Shown one piece after another: positions 33,211 through 42,388 of a stretch of DNA of 64,000 nucleotides; position 1 is the stretch's first letter, and each line of letters begins with the position of its first letter. The DNA lies in the NCBI RefSeq assembly GCF_004570845.1, contig NZ_SPQZ01000004.1, forward strand, positions 124,001 through 188,000, in the 5' to 3' direction. Under the pieces are notes generated by a model. That model was not told the origin of the DNA. It ran no database searches and saw only the letters and a program-made list of their open reading frames with translations. The translations under genes were made by a program, and so were the position numbers. Source of the stretch: Orlajensenia leifsoniae (GTDB lineage Bacteria > Actinomycetota > Actinomycetes > Actinomycetales > Microbacteriaceae).

Positions 33211-34515
33211 GTGACCAGCACCGCGACCAGAACCGTCGAGAACGGGCCGAGCGGCGAGCCGACCGTGCACCAGGGGTCTCTCGGCCTCGCTCGCGGCACG
33301 GCGCTCTACATCGCCGCGGTGCTCGGCACGGGCATCCTGGTGCTGCCCGGGCTCGCGGCATCCGTCGCCGGACCGGCCTCGATCATCGCCGTGGCCGCGG
33401 TGTTCCTGCTGTCGATACCGCTGGCCGGCACCTTCGCGGCCCTCGCCTCGCGCTACCCCGACCCCGGCGGTGTCGCCAGCTATGCCCGCCGAGCCCTCGG
33501 CGACGTCTGGGCCCGCATGGCCGGCTACTGGTTCTACTTCGGCGTCTGCGTCGGCGCCCCGGTTGTCGGTGTGCTCGGTGCCGAGTACGTCGTCGCCGTG
33601 CTCGGAGTCGACCACGCCGCCGTCGCCTGGGTGGGCATCGCCATCTTCGTGCCGCCCTTCGTCATCAACTTCTTCGGTGTGCGCGTCTCGGGCGCCCTGC
33701 AGCTGGTGCTCACGGCCCTGCTCCTGGTCGTCGTGGTCGGAGTGGTCGCGGTGAGTTCTCCGCAGTCGGATGCCGCGAACTTCCAGCCCTTCCTCCCGCA
33801 TGGCATCGCCGGCATCGGCACGGCGATCAGCCTGTTCCTCTGGGCCTTCGCCGGCTGGGAGGTCGGAACCCACATCGCCGGCGAATTCCGCAACCCGCGC
33901 CGGGTCATCCCGATCGCCACGGCGATCGCCGTCGTCGTGGTGGGAGCCGCCTACCTCGCCCTGCAGGTCGTCACGGTCGCCGTGCTCGGAGATGCGGCGG
34001 GCACCAGCGCGACGCCCCTCGTCGACCTCGTCGCCGACGGTGCGCCGGGCTACGGCCCGTTCCTCGTCGCCGTGATCGCGGCCGTCGTCGTGGCCGGGGT
34101 CGTGAACGCCTACCTCGGCGCCTTCAGCAAGCTGGGCGCGTCGCTGGGACGCGACGGCGACCTGCCTCGCTGGCTGGCCCGGGGCGTGGAGGACGGCGAA
34201 GTCCCGCGCCGGAGCCTCTCCGTCGTCGCACTCCTCATCAGCGTCTACTACGCGCTGATGGCGGCGAGCGGATTCGAGCTCACGCCGTTCATCCTCGTGC
34301 ACACCAGCAGCATGGCCGCGATCTACGCCATCGGCATGATCGCCGCCATGCGCCTGCTCGCCACCTGGAGCCTCGGCTGGTGGATGGCCGTGGTCTCGAC
34401 CGTTCTGACGGCCGGCCTGCTCGCGCTCGCGGGGCCCAACCTCATCATCCCGGCGGTGCTTGCCGTCGCGGCCGTGATCGTCGGCCTCATCAAACGCAGA
34501 ACGAAACGAGAGTGA
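33211..34515 (+). CDS. APC-family amino acid/amine permease
   Basis: A 434-residue transporter with about 12 hydrophobic segments. The first helix begins LGLARGTALYIAAVLGTGILVLPGLA, the Gly-rich unwound helix typical of APC-superfamily carriers. LWAFAGWEVGTHIAGEFRNPRRVIP in helix 6 is the second signature. It probably imports an amino acid or amine. The GTG at 33211 lies seven bases after a -10-like CATAGT, so it is likely leaderless. The next gene (cyclase family) starts nine bases after its stop; the two form an operon. Confidence 0.9.
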   Translation: MTSTATRTVENGPSGEPTVHQGSLGLARGTALYIAAVLGTGILVLPGLAASVAGPASIIAVAAVFLLSIPLAGTFAALASRYPDPGGVASYARRALGDVWARMAGYWFYFGVCVGAPVVGVLGAEYVVAVLGVDHAAVAWVGIAIFVPPFVINFFGVRVSGALQLVLTALLLVVVVGVVAVSSPQSDAANFQPFLPHGIAGIGTAISLFLWAFAGWEVGTHIAGEFRNPRRVIPIATAIAVVVVGAAYLALQVVTVAVLGDAAGTSATPLVDLVADGAPGYGPFLVAVIAAVVVAGVVNAYLGAFSKLGASLGRDGDLPRWLARGVEDGEVPRRSLSVVALLISVYYALMAASGFELTPFILVHTSSMAAIYAIGMIAAMRLLATWSLGWWMAVVSTVLTAGLLALAGPNLIIPAVLAVAAVIVGLIKRRTKRE

Positions 34516-34524
34516 GAACCTGAC

Positions 34525-35448
34525 ATGTCCGAGTACCGTGCCCGCTTCAACGCCGAGGTCGCCTTCATCAACGGAGGCGATCTCCGAGTCAGCGACTTCA
34601 GGCTCGACCTGCCGTCGGCCACGGTGACCGAGTCCGAGCTTGCCGAGCTGTTCGTGCGCCACCTCGGGCTCGCCCTCGTCGAGAGCGTCGACATCACCGG
34701 GCTCAGCGTGGTGGAGGAACAGCACAAGGGCTCGCGGGGAACGGATGCCCACGCCTCCACCTCAGCTCACGTCGTCGACCTCAGCCACACGGTCTCCGCC
34801 GGCCTTGTGACCTACCCGGGCCTGCCGGCACCGGTGATCACGCCGCACCTCACTCGCGAGGACTCCCGCGCCAAGTACGCGCCGGGTACCGAGTTCGCCC
34901 TGGACGTCATCACGATGATCGGCAACACCGGCACGTACCTCGACAGCCCGTTCCACCGCTACGAGGGCGGTACCGACCTGTCCGGCCTCGAACTCGAGAC
35001 GCTCGTGGGGCTCCGCGCCGAGGTCTTCCACCTCGACGACGTCGACTGGGGAACGGATGCCGCCACCCGGGGCATCCCGGCCTCGGTGTTCTTCGACCGC
35101 GACCTGGCCGGGTCAGCGGTGCTGCTTCACACGGGCTGGGACGTGCACTTCGGCCAGCCCGCCTACGCGACGGGCTCGCCGTTCCTGACCGAGGCCGGCG
35201 TGCGCCACCTCGTCGATGCCGGCGTCACGCTCGTGGGCATCGACTCGCTCAACATCGATGACACCGAGAGCGGGGGAGAGCGCCCGGCCCACAGCCTGCT
35301 GCTCGACGCCGGCATCCACGTCGTGGAGCACCTCACCAACCTGGGCGCGGTTCCGGCCCGCGGCGCACGCTTCACGGCTGTGCCGCCGAAGGTCGCCGAC
35401 TTCGGCACGTTCCCTGTGCGGGCCTTCGCCGAGATCCCCGGTCGCTGA
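34525..35448 (+). CDS. Cyclase-family (kynurenine formamidase-like) protein with N-terminal extension
   Basis: A 307-residue protein. Residues ~80-300 belong to the cyclase/KynB family (VVDLSHTVSAGLVTYPGLPAPVITP, then GNTGTYLDSPFHRYEGG, GIDSLNIDD and HVVEHLTNLGAVPARGARFTAVPPKV). In KynB-type enzymes the metal motif is HxGTHxDxPxH. Here it reads NTGTYLDSPFH (134-144), so two of the His ligands are replaced by Asn134 and Tyr138, and Asp140 and His144 are kept. Residues 1-76 form an extra alpha/beta domain (AEVAFINGGDLRVSDFRLDL, ELAELFVRHLGL) not found in KynB. It is coupled with the APC permease, so it may act on the imported compound. The catalytic state is uncertain. Confidence 0.8.
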   Translation: MSEYRARFNAEVAFINGGDLRVSDFRLDLPSATVTESELAELFVRHLGLALVESVDITGLSVVEEQHKGSRGTDAHASTSAHVVDLSHTVSAGLVTYPGLPAPVITPHLTREDSRAKYAPGTEFALDVITMIGNTGTYLDSPFHRYEGGTDLSGLELETLVGLRAEVFHLDDVDWGTDAATRGIPASVFFDRDLAGSAVLLHTGWDVHFGQPAYATGSPFLTEAGVRHLVDAGVTLVGIDSLNIDDTESGGERPAHSLLLDAGIHVVEHLTNLGAVPARGARFTAVPPKVADFGTFPVRAFAEIPGR

Positions 35449-35518
35449 CGGCCTCAGCGGGCGGAGGATGTCACGCAACCCCTCGCATCCGTCACTCGCT
35501 CAGGCGCAGGATGGAGAC

Positions 35519-36355
35519 ATGGCTACTGAGATCCCGACGTACACCCTGAACGACTCGACCTCGATCCCTGTGATCGGGCTGGGCACCTACGGACTCCGCG
35601 GCGCAGCGGGCACCGAGGCCGTCGCCGCGGCGATCGGCAGCGGCTATCGCCTGCTCGACACGGCGCTCAATTACGAGAACGAGCGCGAGGTCGGCGACGG
35701 CATCCGTGTCTCCGGGATCGATCGCAGCGAGATCATCGTGACCTCGAAGATCCCGGGGCGTCACCATGGCTACGACGAGACGTTCGGCAGCTTCGCCGAG
35801 TCGTCGACGAACCTCCGACTCGACGTCATCGACCTCTACCTGATCCACTGGCCGTTGCCCGGAGTCGACAAGTACCTCGACACCTGGAAGGCCATGATCG
35901 CGTTGCGTGACGAGGGCAAGGTGCGCTCCATCGGCGTCAGCAACTTCACCGAGGAGCACCTCGATCGCATCATCGGCGAGACCGGCGTGACCCCGGCCGT
36001 CAACCAGGTCGAGCTGCACCCGTACTTCCCGCAGGCCTCCCTGCGTGCATTCCACGAGCGGCATGCGATCCGCACGGAGTCGTGGAGCCCCCTCGCGATG
36101 CGCAGCGAGCTCACCCGCGAGCCTCTTCTCGTCGCCATCGCCGACAGCCACAGCGTCACTCCGACGCAGGCCGTGCTGCGCTGGCACCTGCAGCTCGGCT
36201 CCATTCCCATCCCGAAGTCGGCGGATGCCGCCCGCCAGCGCGAGAACCTCGACGTGTTCGACTTCGAGCTGAGTGACGACGAGGTCGCCGCGATCTCCTC
36301 CCTTGAGCGCGGACGCCTCTGGGGAGCCGACCCGACCACCCACGAGGAGTTCTAG
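35519..36355 (+). CDS. Aldo/keto reductase
   Basis: A 278-residue (alpha/beta)8 reductase. The catalytic tetrad can be located: Asp and Tyr in YRLLDTALNYENE, Lys in IIVTSKIPG, His in DLYLIHWPL. The NADPH-binding end reads IPIPKSADAARQRENLDVF. It would reduce small aldehydes or ketones with NADPH (2,5-diketo-gluconate reductase-like branch). The ATG at 35519 is preceded by AGGATGGAGA. It lies 70 bases after the cyclase gene, in the same direction, and could belong to the same operon. No substrate can be assigned. Confidence 0.93.
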   Translation: MATEIPTYTLNDSTSIPVIGLGTYGLRGAAGTEAVAAAIGSGYRLLDTALNYENEREVGDGIRVSGIDRSEIIVTSKIPGRHHGYDETFGSFAESSTNLRLDVIDLYLIHWPLPGVDKYLDTWKAMIALRDEGKVRSIGVSNFTEEHLDRIIGETGVTPAVNQVELHPYFPQASLRAFHERHAIRTESWSPLAMRSELTREPLLVAIADSHSVTPTQAVLRWHLQLGSIPIPKSADAARQRENLDVFDFELSDDEVAAISSLERGRLWGADPTTHEEF

Positions 36356-36398
36356 CGCACGCTGGCGCTGGCGCCCCGGTCTCTTCTCATGCGTGGCC

Positions 36399-36487
36399 CG
36401 AGAACGTAGTTCGCGCGGGTGCGTGGGGGATGTCACCCGCGCGAACACCGTTCTCGACGACGGGCACCCGCGCGAACTCCGTTCTCG
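36399..36487. repeat. Three copies of a 23-bp unit, one inverted
   Basis: The unit CACCCGCGCGAAC-NN-CGTTCTCG is found at 36434-36456 and 36465-36487 in direct order, with a 31-base period, and in inverted order at 36399-36421. They differ only at the two central bases. The cluster fills the 170-nt gap between the reductase gene and the MFS gene. It may be an operator array or a dispersed repeat. The inverted and first direct copy can pair as a hairpin. Confidence 0.75.
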
Positions 36488-36525
36488 GCGGCGGCGGCGC
36501 CGACGGGCGTCCTAGGATCGAACGA

Positions 36526-37971
36526 GTGAGCAGCGACACCGAATCGAGCGCGGAGGCCGAGGCACTTCGGCCGCGGACTCCGCCCGAGCCTCAGCGACCG
36601 GAGGCTGGCACGACGCCGATCGCCGCCGCACCCTCCCCGTGGGTGCTGGTCGGACTCATCTCGCTCATCGTGCTGAGCGCGTTCGAGTCGCTGGCGATCA
36701 TGACGGCCATGCCGCTGGTCACGGCCGACCTCGACGGCGCCAACGCCTACGCCCTCGCCTTCTCGGCGCCCATCGCCGCCGGGGTGATCGGCATGATCCT
36801 CGCCGGCGACTGGGCCGACAGGAGGGGGCCGCGCGCCCCGCTCTACGCGGCCGTCATCGCGCTGACCGTCGGCCTGCTGATCGCCGGGCTGGCCCCGTCG
36901 ATGCCGGTCTTCATCGGCGGGCGCATCATCCAGGGCATCGGCGGCGGTGCGATCACCGTGCCCATCTACGTGATCGTGGCGCGCGTCTACCCCGAGGAGC
37001 GGCATCCGCGCATCTTCGCGTCGTTCGCCGCGGCCTGGGTGCTGCCCTCGCTCATCGGTCCGGTCATCGCCGGTTCCGTGGCGGAATCGGTCGGCTGGCG
37101 CTGGGTCTTCCTCGGTGTCGTCGCTCTCGTCGTCGCCGCCCTCGCCATGGTCGGCATCGCCCTCCGCGGCAGGCTGACGGATGCCGCCGGCACGGCGCCG
37201 CGCTGGACGCCGGTACGCCTCGGCTGGTCCGTGCTCGCGGCGGCGGCCGTGCTCGCCCTCACCCTCACCGCCGAACTCGACGGAGCGCTGCGCTGGATCG
37301 TGGCCGTCGTCGCCGTGGTCGTGGCAGCCGTCGCCCTGATCCCGCTCGTGCCGCCGGGAACCCTGCGCTCGGCGTGGGGGCTGCCCTCGGTCGTGCTCGT
37401 GCGGCTTCTCATGGCTGCGGCGTTCTTCGGAGCCGAGGCCTACGTGCCCTATCTGCTCGTGAAGCAGTACGACTACACCGCCGCGTTCGCCGGACTGGCC
37501 CTCACCGGTGCCGGCGTGGCGTGGGCGCTCGGCTCGCACCTGCAGGGACGAGCCGGGTACCGCATCGCGAGCGCCGACGTCGTGCGCTGGGGCGCGACCG
37601 GACTGTTCGCCGGCATCGTGATCGTCGGGGTGACCAGCGCGCTGCACCTGTCGCCGTTCCTGGCGATCGGCGGCTGGGTCGCCGCGGGTGTCGGCATGGG
37701 GTTCGGCTACCCGCGGCTCTCCGTCCTGACCCTCGAGTACTCCGACGTCGGCAACCAGGGCGCCAACAGTTCGGCCCTCGCCATCGCCGACGCCCTCGGT
37801 GCGGCAGCGGCTCTCGCGGCCACGGCCCTCGCCGTCGTGACGGCAGCCGGAACGTCGGCAGAGGAGGCGTCGGCCGCCCAGTCGAGCGCCGGATTCACCG
37901 CGGCGTTCGCCGTCGCGGCCGCCTGCGGGTTCGCCGCCCTGCTGCTGGGGGCTCGCGTTCGCCGTCGATAG
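36526..37971 (+). CDS. MFS transporter
   Basis: A 481-residue transporter with about 14 hydrophobic segments, after a Pro/Glu-rich cytoplasmic tail of about 35 residues. Helix 1 has SAFESLAIMTAMPLVTADL; the helix 2-3 loop is AGDWADRRGPR (motif A); GRIIQGIGGGAITVPIYVI lies in helix 4. This fits the drug/multidrug DHA2-type branch. The GTG at 36526 is chosen because TAGGAT (36513-36518) ends eight bases before it, which suggests a leaderless mRNA. The 23-bp repeats just upstream may be its operators. No regulator gene is adjacent in the same direction. Confidence 0.88.
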   Translation: MSSDTESSAEAEALRPRTPPEPQRPEAGTTPIAAAPSPWVLVGLISLIVLSAFESLAIMTAMPLVTADLDGANAYALAFSAPIAAGVIGMILAGDWADRRGPRAPLYAAVIALTVGLLIAGLAPSMPVFIGGRIIQGIGGGAITVPIYVIVARVYPEERHPRIFASFAAAWVLPSLIGPVIAGSVAESVGWRWVFLGVVALVVAALAMVGIALRGRLTDAAGTAPRWTPVRLGWSVLAAAAVLALTLTAELDGALRWIVAVVAVVVAAVALIPLVPPGTLRSAWGLPSVVLVRLLMAAAFFGAEAYVPYLLVKQYDYTAAFAGLALTGAGVAWALGSHLQGRAGYRIASADVVRWGATGLFAGIVIVGVTSALHLSPFLAIGGWVAAGVGMGFGYPRLSVLTLEYSDVGNQGANSSALAIADALGAAAALAATALAVVTAAGTSAEEASAAQSSAGFTAAFAVAAACGFAALLLGARVRRR

Positions 37972-38040
37972 CCCGCGCGGCATATGTGCGTGGTGCAGCC
38001 GAAGTTCGGCGTCGATTGTCGTGCTGTCACACGATCCGCG

Positions 38041-38059
38041 CGATGTGACTGTCACATCG
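38041..38059. promoter_or_regulatory. 19-bp palindromic operator before the LacI gene
   Basis: CGATGTGAC-T-GTCACATCG is a perfect palindrome. A half-site GTCACACGA lies at 38026-38034. The same half-sites recur at 39240-39270 before the sugar ABC operon. Together they define a common operator for the LacI protein encoded at 38140, which probably regulates itself and the transporter. Confidence 0.75.
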
Positions 38060-38139
38060 TGAACTTTCGCATCCGCCGCTCGTGTGCATAATTGATCTGA
38101 GCTTTTCCATGTGAACGTGAACATCCGAACGGTCCGTCA

Positions 38140-39174
38140 ATGTCGCCAGAGCCGCAGAAGGGGCGAGCGCCCTCGATCCGCGATGTCGCGCGCCTTGCGG
38201 ACGTCTCGCATCAGACCGTCTCCCGAGTGCTGAACGGGCACCCCAGCATCCGTGACGAGACGCGTCAACGGGTGCTCGATGCCATGGAGGCCCTGAAGTA
38301 CCGGCCCAACCGCGCCGCCCGAGCCCTGGTCACCAGCCGGTCGCGCACCATCGGCGTGCTGTCGGCGACGACGGGCGAGTACGGCCCGTCGTCGAGCATC
38401 GCCGCCATCGAGGATGCCGCTCGCGAGGCGGGGTACTTCGTGAACACCGCGAACCTGGCGGCGTCGACCCCCGCCGCCATCGTCGATGCCCTCAAACACC
38501 TGGTGCTGCAGGACGTCGAGGGCCTGATCGTGATGGCGCCGCAGGTGCGGGTCTTCGACGTCCTCGCCGGCATGGCCATGGACATTCCCTATGTGAGCCT
38601 GCAGTCGACGGGGCAGAGCGACCATCGGGCCCTCGCCGTCGACCAGATCGCGGGAGCTCGCGCGGCCACCCAGCACCTCATCGATCTCGGTCACCACGAG
38701 ATCGTGCACCTCGCCGGTCCGCAGGACTGGATCGAGGCCGAGGCGCGCATGCGGGGCTTCCTCGACGCCATCATCGACGCCGACCTGCGCACGCATCCGC
38801 CGATCCTCGGCGACTGGACCGCGGACTTCGGGTACTACGCCGGGCGGGAGCTGAGCCGCTACCGCGACTTCAGCGCAGTGTTCGCGGCCAACGACCTCAT
38901 GGCGATCGGGCTGATGCACGCGTTCCGGGATGCCGGTCTCGATGTTCCGCACGACGTGAGCGTCGTCGGCTTCGACGACATCCCCGTCGCCCAGCACGTG
39001 TCTCCGCCGCTCACGACGGTGCACCAGGAGTTCCGCGAGGTGGGTCGTCGGGCGGTGGCGTTGCTGCTCGGCGAGTTGCGCGGCGAACCCGTGTCGCAGA
39101 GCGAGGAGATCGTGCCTGCCCTCGTCGTGCGCGGCTCGAGCGGGCCCGTGCACGCCGCCCTCGTTCATTACTGA
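38140..39174 (+). CDS. LacI-family transcriptional regulator of sugar transport
   Basis: A 344-residue regulator. HTH: IRDVARLADVSHQTVSRVLNGHPSIRDETRQRVLDAMEALKYRPNRAARALVTSRSRTIGVLSA. The sensor domain ends GFDDIPVAQHVSPPLTTVHQEF. It resembles the LacI protein at 52205 in many segments (SHQTVSRVLN, GYxAGR, GFDDIP-A-H-PPLxT--Q-F), so the two are paralogues at the two ends of the arabinose locus. A palindrome CGATGTGAC-N-GTCACATCG lies 80 bases upstream. The sugar ABC operon starts 255 bases after its stop. It is likely a repressor whose inducer is the transported sugar. Confidence 0.93.
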   Translation: MSPEPQKGRAPSIRDVARLADVSHQTVSRVLNGHPSIRDETRQRVLDAMEALKYRPNRAARALVTSRSRTIGVLSATTGEYGPSSSIAAIEDAAREAGYFVNTANLAASTPAAIVDALKHLVLQDVEGLIVMAPQVRVFDVLAGMAMDIPYVSLQSTGQSDHRALAVDQIAGARAATQHLIDLGHHEIVHLAGPQDWIEAEARMRGFLDAIIDADLRTHPPILGDWTADFGYYAGRELSRYRDFSAVFAANDLMAIGLMHAFRDAGLDVPHDVSVVGFDDIPVAQHVSPPLTTVHQEFREVGRRAVALLLGELRGEPVSQSEEIVPALVVRGSSGPVHAALVHY

Positions 39175-39204
39175 GCCGTTACGAAAGCGTGACGCGAACT
39201 CAAC

Positions 39205-39270
39205 TTGACACCGGTTCGCGGTGGAGGCACTATGAGACGCGATGTGAACGGTCACACGACCGTCACATCG
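39205..39270 (+). promoter_or_regulatory. Promoter and operator of the first sugar ABC operon
   Basis: A perfect -35 box TTGACA (39205-39210) is followed 17 bases later by a weak -10, CACTAT (39228-39233). CGATGTGA (39240-39247) and TCACATCG (39263-39270) flank GTCACAC in between. The operator thus begins at the expected transcription start. This is the same operator type as 38041-38059. Confidence 0.7.
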
Positions 39271-39429
39271 GAAATTCCGACCCATCCCTTTGACATCGGA
39301 GTCAGCCCGTGAGCTTCATGCCGCAGACCAGCCGCCCAGCGGTTGCCCTGTCCATGACAGTGACGGACACTCGCGATGCGGGTGCGGCCGATTCCACGTT
39401 CAGCCACGGTTCGAAGGGACAGTCAAGCG

Positions 39430-40980
39430 ATGCCGTCTGAGCAGCACCCCATCCTCGAGATGCGCTCGATCACCAAGGAGTTCCCCGGCGTCAAGGCGCT
39501 GTCGGAGGTCTCCCTCACGGTGAACGCCGCCGAGGTTCACGCCATCTGCGGCGAGAACGGCGCGGGCAAGTCCACGCTCATGAAGGTCCTCTCGGGCGTC
39601 TACCCCGCGGGCACCTACACCGGTGAGATCGTCTTCCGCGGCGAGAAGGTGGAGTTCAAGGACATCCGCTCGAGCGAGAACGCGGGCATCGTCATCATCC
39701 ACCAGGAGCTGGCGCTCATCCCCGAGCTCTCCATCACCGAGAACATCTTCCTCGGCAACGAGCTGGCCCACCGCGGCGTCATCGACTGGGTCGAGGCGAA
39801 GGCGAAGGCCACCGAGCTCCTCGCCCGTGTCGGCCTCGACGAGGACCCCGACCGCCAGATCAAGAACATCGGCGTCGGCAAGCAGCAGCTGGTCGAGATC
39901 GCCAAGGCGCTCAACAAGGACGTCAAGCTCCTCATCCTCGACGAGCCGACGGCCGCACTGAACGAGAACGACTCGCAGCACCTGCTCGACCTCATCCGAG
40001 GCCTCAAGGGCAAGGGCATCGCGTCGATCATGATCTCCCACAAGCTCAACGAGATCGAGCAGGTCGCCGACTCCATCACGATCATCCGAGACGGCAAGAC
40101 CATCGAGACCCTCGATATCGCCGCTGGCGAGATCAACGAGGACCGCATCATCCGCGGCATGGTCGGCCGCAGCCTCGAGAGCCGCTTCCCCGACCGCACC
40201 CCGAACATCGGCGATGTGTTCTTCGAGGTCAAGGACTGGACCGTTCAGCACCCGCAGGTCGCGGAGCGCCTGGTCGTCAAGGGCTCGAGCCTCTACGTGC
40301 GCCGCGGTGAGATCGTCGGACTCGCCGGCCTCATGGGCGCCGGACGCACCGAGCTGGCCATGAGCCTCTTCGGACGCTCCTACGGCAGCTTCGTCTCGGG
40401 CACCATCGTCAAGGACGGCGAGGAGATCGAGCTGCGCGACGTGTCGCAGGCCATCGATGCCGGTCTCGCCTACGTGAGCGAGGACCGCAAGGTGCTCGGC
40501 CTCAACCTGCTCGACGACATCAAGGCGTCGATCGTCTCGGCCAAGCTGAAGAAGATCTCCCGCGGCCAGGTCGTCGACGACATGCGCGAGTACTCGGTCG
40601 CCGAGGAGTACCGCAAGTCGCTGCGCATCAAGGCGCCGAGCGTCGACATGGGGGTGGGCAAGCTCTCCGGTGGAAACCAGCAGAAGGTCGTCCTCGCCAA
40701 GTGGATGTTCACCGACCCCGACCTGCTCATCCTCGACGAGCCCACCCGCGGCATCGACGTGGGAGCCAAGTACGAGATCTACACGATCATCCAGGCGCTG
40801 GCCGCACAGGGGAAGGGCGTGATCCTCATCTCGAGCGAACTCCCCGAACTCCTCGGCATCGCCGACCGCATCTACACCGTCTTCGAAGGCCAGATCACCG
40901 GTGACATCCCCGTGACGGATGCCAACCCCGAAACCCTGATGAAGAGCATGACCTCCGCACGGAAGAGAGTTCAGAACTGA
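39430..40980 (+). CDS. mmsA: Multiple-sugar ABC transporter ATP-binding protein (MmsA/GguA type)
   Basis: A 516-residue double-NBD ATPase. First [62 protein letters not shown]. Second: [51 protein letters not shown]. The GVGKQQ and LNxxDSxHLLDLI segments are typical of the MmsA/GguA (xylose, arabinose, galactose) ATPases. The ATG at 39430 has a poor Shine-Dalgarno. It is a close paralogue of the ATPase at 49257. The start of the permease overlaps its stop (TGATG). Confidence 0.95.
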   Translation: MPSEQHPILEMRSITKEFPGVKALSEVSLTVNAAEVHAICGENGAGKSTLMKVLSGVYPAGTYTGEIVFRGEKVEFKDIRSSENAGIVIIHQELALIPELSITENIFLGNELAHRGVIDWVEAKAKATELLARVGLDEDPDRQIKNIGVGKQQLVEIAKALNKDVKLLILDEPTAALNENDSQHLLDLIRGLKGKGIASIMISHKLNEIEQVADSITIIRDGKTIETLDIAAGEINEDRIIRGMVGRSLESRFPDRTPNIGDVFFEVKDWTVQHPQVAERLVVKGSSLYVRRGEIVGLAGLMGAGRTELAMSLFGRSYGSFVSGTIVKDGEEIELRDVSQAIDAGLAYVSEDRKVLGLNLLDDIKASIVSAKLKKISRGQVVDDMREYSVAEEYRKSLRIKAPSVDMGVGKLSGGNQQKVVLAKWMFTDPDLLILDEPTRGIDVGAKYEIYTIIQALAAQGKGVILISSELPELLGIADRIYTVFEGQITGDIPVTDANPETLMKSMTSARKRVQN

Positions 40981-42320
40981 TGAGCACCGAAACCAGCTCG
41001 ACGAAGAAGAGTGGCGGGTTCGCCGACATCAAGAAGATGTTCGGTGGCGGTCAGTCCAACCTGCGCCAGTTCGGCATCCTGGGCAGCCTCATCGTCATCA
41101 TCCTGTTGTTCCAGGTGTTGACGAACGGCCTGACTCTCTCGCCGACGAACCTCATCAACGTCGTCAACCAGTACTCCTACATCCTGATCCTCGCGATCGG
41201 CATGGTCATGGTGATCATCGCCGGCCACATCGACCTCTCGGTCGGTTCGGTCGCGGCGTTCACGGGCATCGTGGTGGCGAAGGCCATGGCCGACTGGAAC
41301 CTCCCCTGGCCGCTGGCGATCGTGCTCGGCATCGCCGTCGGTGCCGCCATCGGTGCCTGGCAGGGCTTCTGGGTCGCCTACATCGGTGTTCCCGCCTTCA
41401 TCGTGACCTTGGCCGGCATGCTCATCTTCCGCGGTGGAAACCAGTTCATCGGCCAGTCCACCAGCGTCGCGGTGCCGTCGGAGTTCACCTACATCGGCGC
41501 TGGCTACATCCCCGACTTCGGTCCGTTCCCGTTCAGCACGGGCACGATGATCCTCGGCATCCTCGGCGCAGCCTGGATCGTCTACAACGAGTGGCACATC
41601 CGCCGCGTGCAGAAGAAGATGGGCTCCACGTCGTCGCCCGTCTGGGTCTCGGTGGTCAAGGTCGTTCTGCTCGCCGGTGTGATCCTCGCCGCCGCCTGGC
41701 TGTTCGCCACCGGTCGCGTCGGCACCAGCTTCCCGATCTCGGGCATCATCCTGGTCGCCCTCGTCATCCTCTACTCGTTCATCACCCGCAGCACCATCGG
41801 TGGCCGCCACATCTACGCCGTCGGTGGCAACCGCCTCGCCGCGACGCTCTCGGGCGTCAAGGACCGCCGTGTCGACTTCTTCGTCATGATGAACATGTCT
41901 GTGCTCGCCTCCCTCGCCGGAATGATCTACGTGGCCCGCGCCACGGCATCCGGCCCGCAGGACGGCAACGGCTGGGAGCTCGACGCGATCGCGTCGGTCT
42001 TCATCGGTGGCGCCGCAGTCTCGGGCGGTATCGGTACCGTCATCGGCTCCATCGTCGGTGGTCTGGTCATGGCGTTCCTCAACAACGGTCTCCAGCTCAT
42101 CGGTGCGGGCGCCGACCTCGTGCAGATCATCAAGGGCCTCGTGCTGCTGATCGCCGTGGGTGTCGACGTCTGGAGCAAGCGCCAGGGTCGCCCGTCGATC
42201 TTCGGCATCTGGTCGCAGCGCCGCAAGGCCCGCGCCGCGGCCGATGAGCCCGTGCTCGAGTCGTCAGGCACTGTGCTGCCGACGAACGACAACGCCTCGG
42301 CCGAGTCGCTGCGCAGCTGA
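40980..42320 (+). CDS. mmsB: Multiple-sugar ABC transporter permease (MmsB/GguB type)
   Basis: A 446-residue permease. About ten hydrophobic segments include AIGMVMVIIAGHIDLSVGSVAAFTG, GVPAFIVTLAGMLIFRG and the coupling loop FIGGAAVSGGIGTVIGSIVGGLVM. The hydrophilic C-terminal tail (about 45 residues) is rich in Ala, Ser and Asn. The SDLS and GIPAFIVTLAGMLIFRG-like segments match the GguB/MmsB subgroup. A paralogue is encoded at 50837. It overlaps the ATPase gene by one base and is followed, 68 bases later, by its binding-protein gene. Confidence 0.94.
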   Translation: MSTETSSTKKSGGFADIKKMFGGGQSNLRQFGILGSLIVIILLFQVLTNGLTLSPTNLINVVNQYSYILILAIGMVMVIIAGHIDLSVGSVAAFTGIVVAKAMADWNLPWPLAIVLGIAVGAAIGAWQGFWVAYIGVPAFIVTLAGMLIFRGGNQFIGQSTSVAVPSEFTYIGAGYIPDFGPFPFSTGTMILGILGAAWIVYNEWHIRRVQKKMGSTSSPVWVSVVKVVLLAGVILAAAWLFATGRVGTSFPISGIILVALVILYSFITRSTIGGRHIYAVGGNRLAATLSGVKDRRVDFFVMMNMSVLASLAGMIYVARATASGPQDGNGWELDAIASVFIGGAAVSGGIGTVIGSIVGGLVMAFLNNGLQLIGAGADLVQIIKGLVLLIAVGVDVWSKRQGRPSIFGIWSQRRKARAAADEPVLESSGTVLPTNDNASAESLRS

Positions 42321-42388
42321 GCTCGCGGCATCCGTCCCCCGACCTGCACCATCCCTCTCACCACCACCACCAAGAGAAAGTGAAATCA

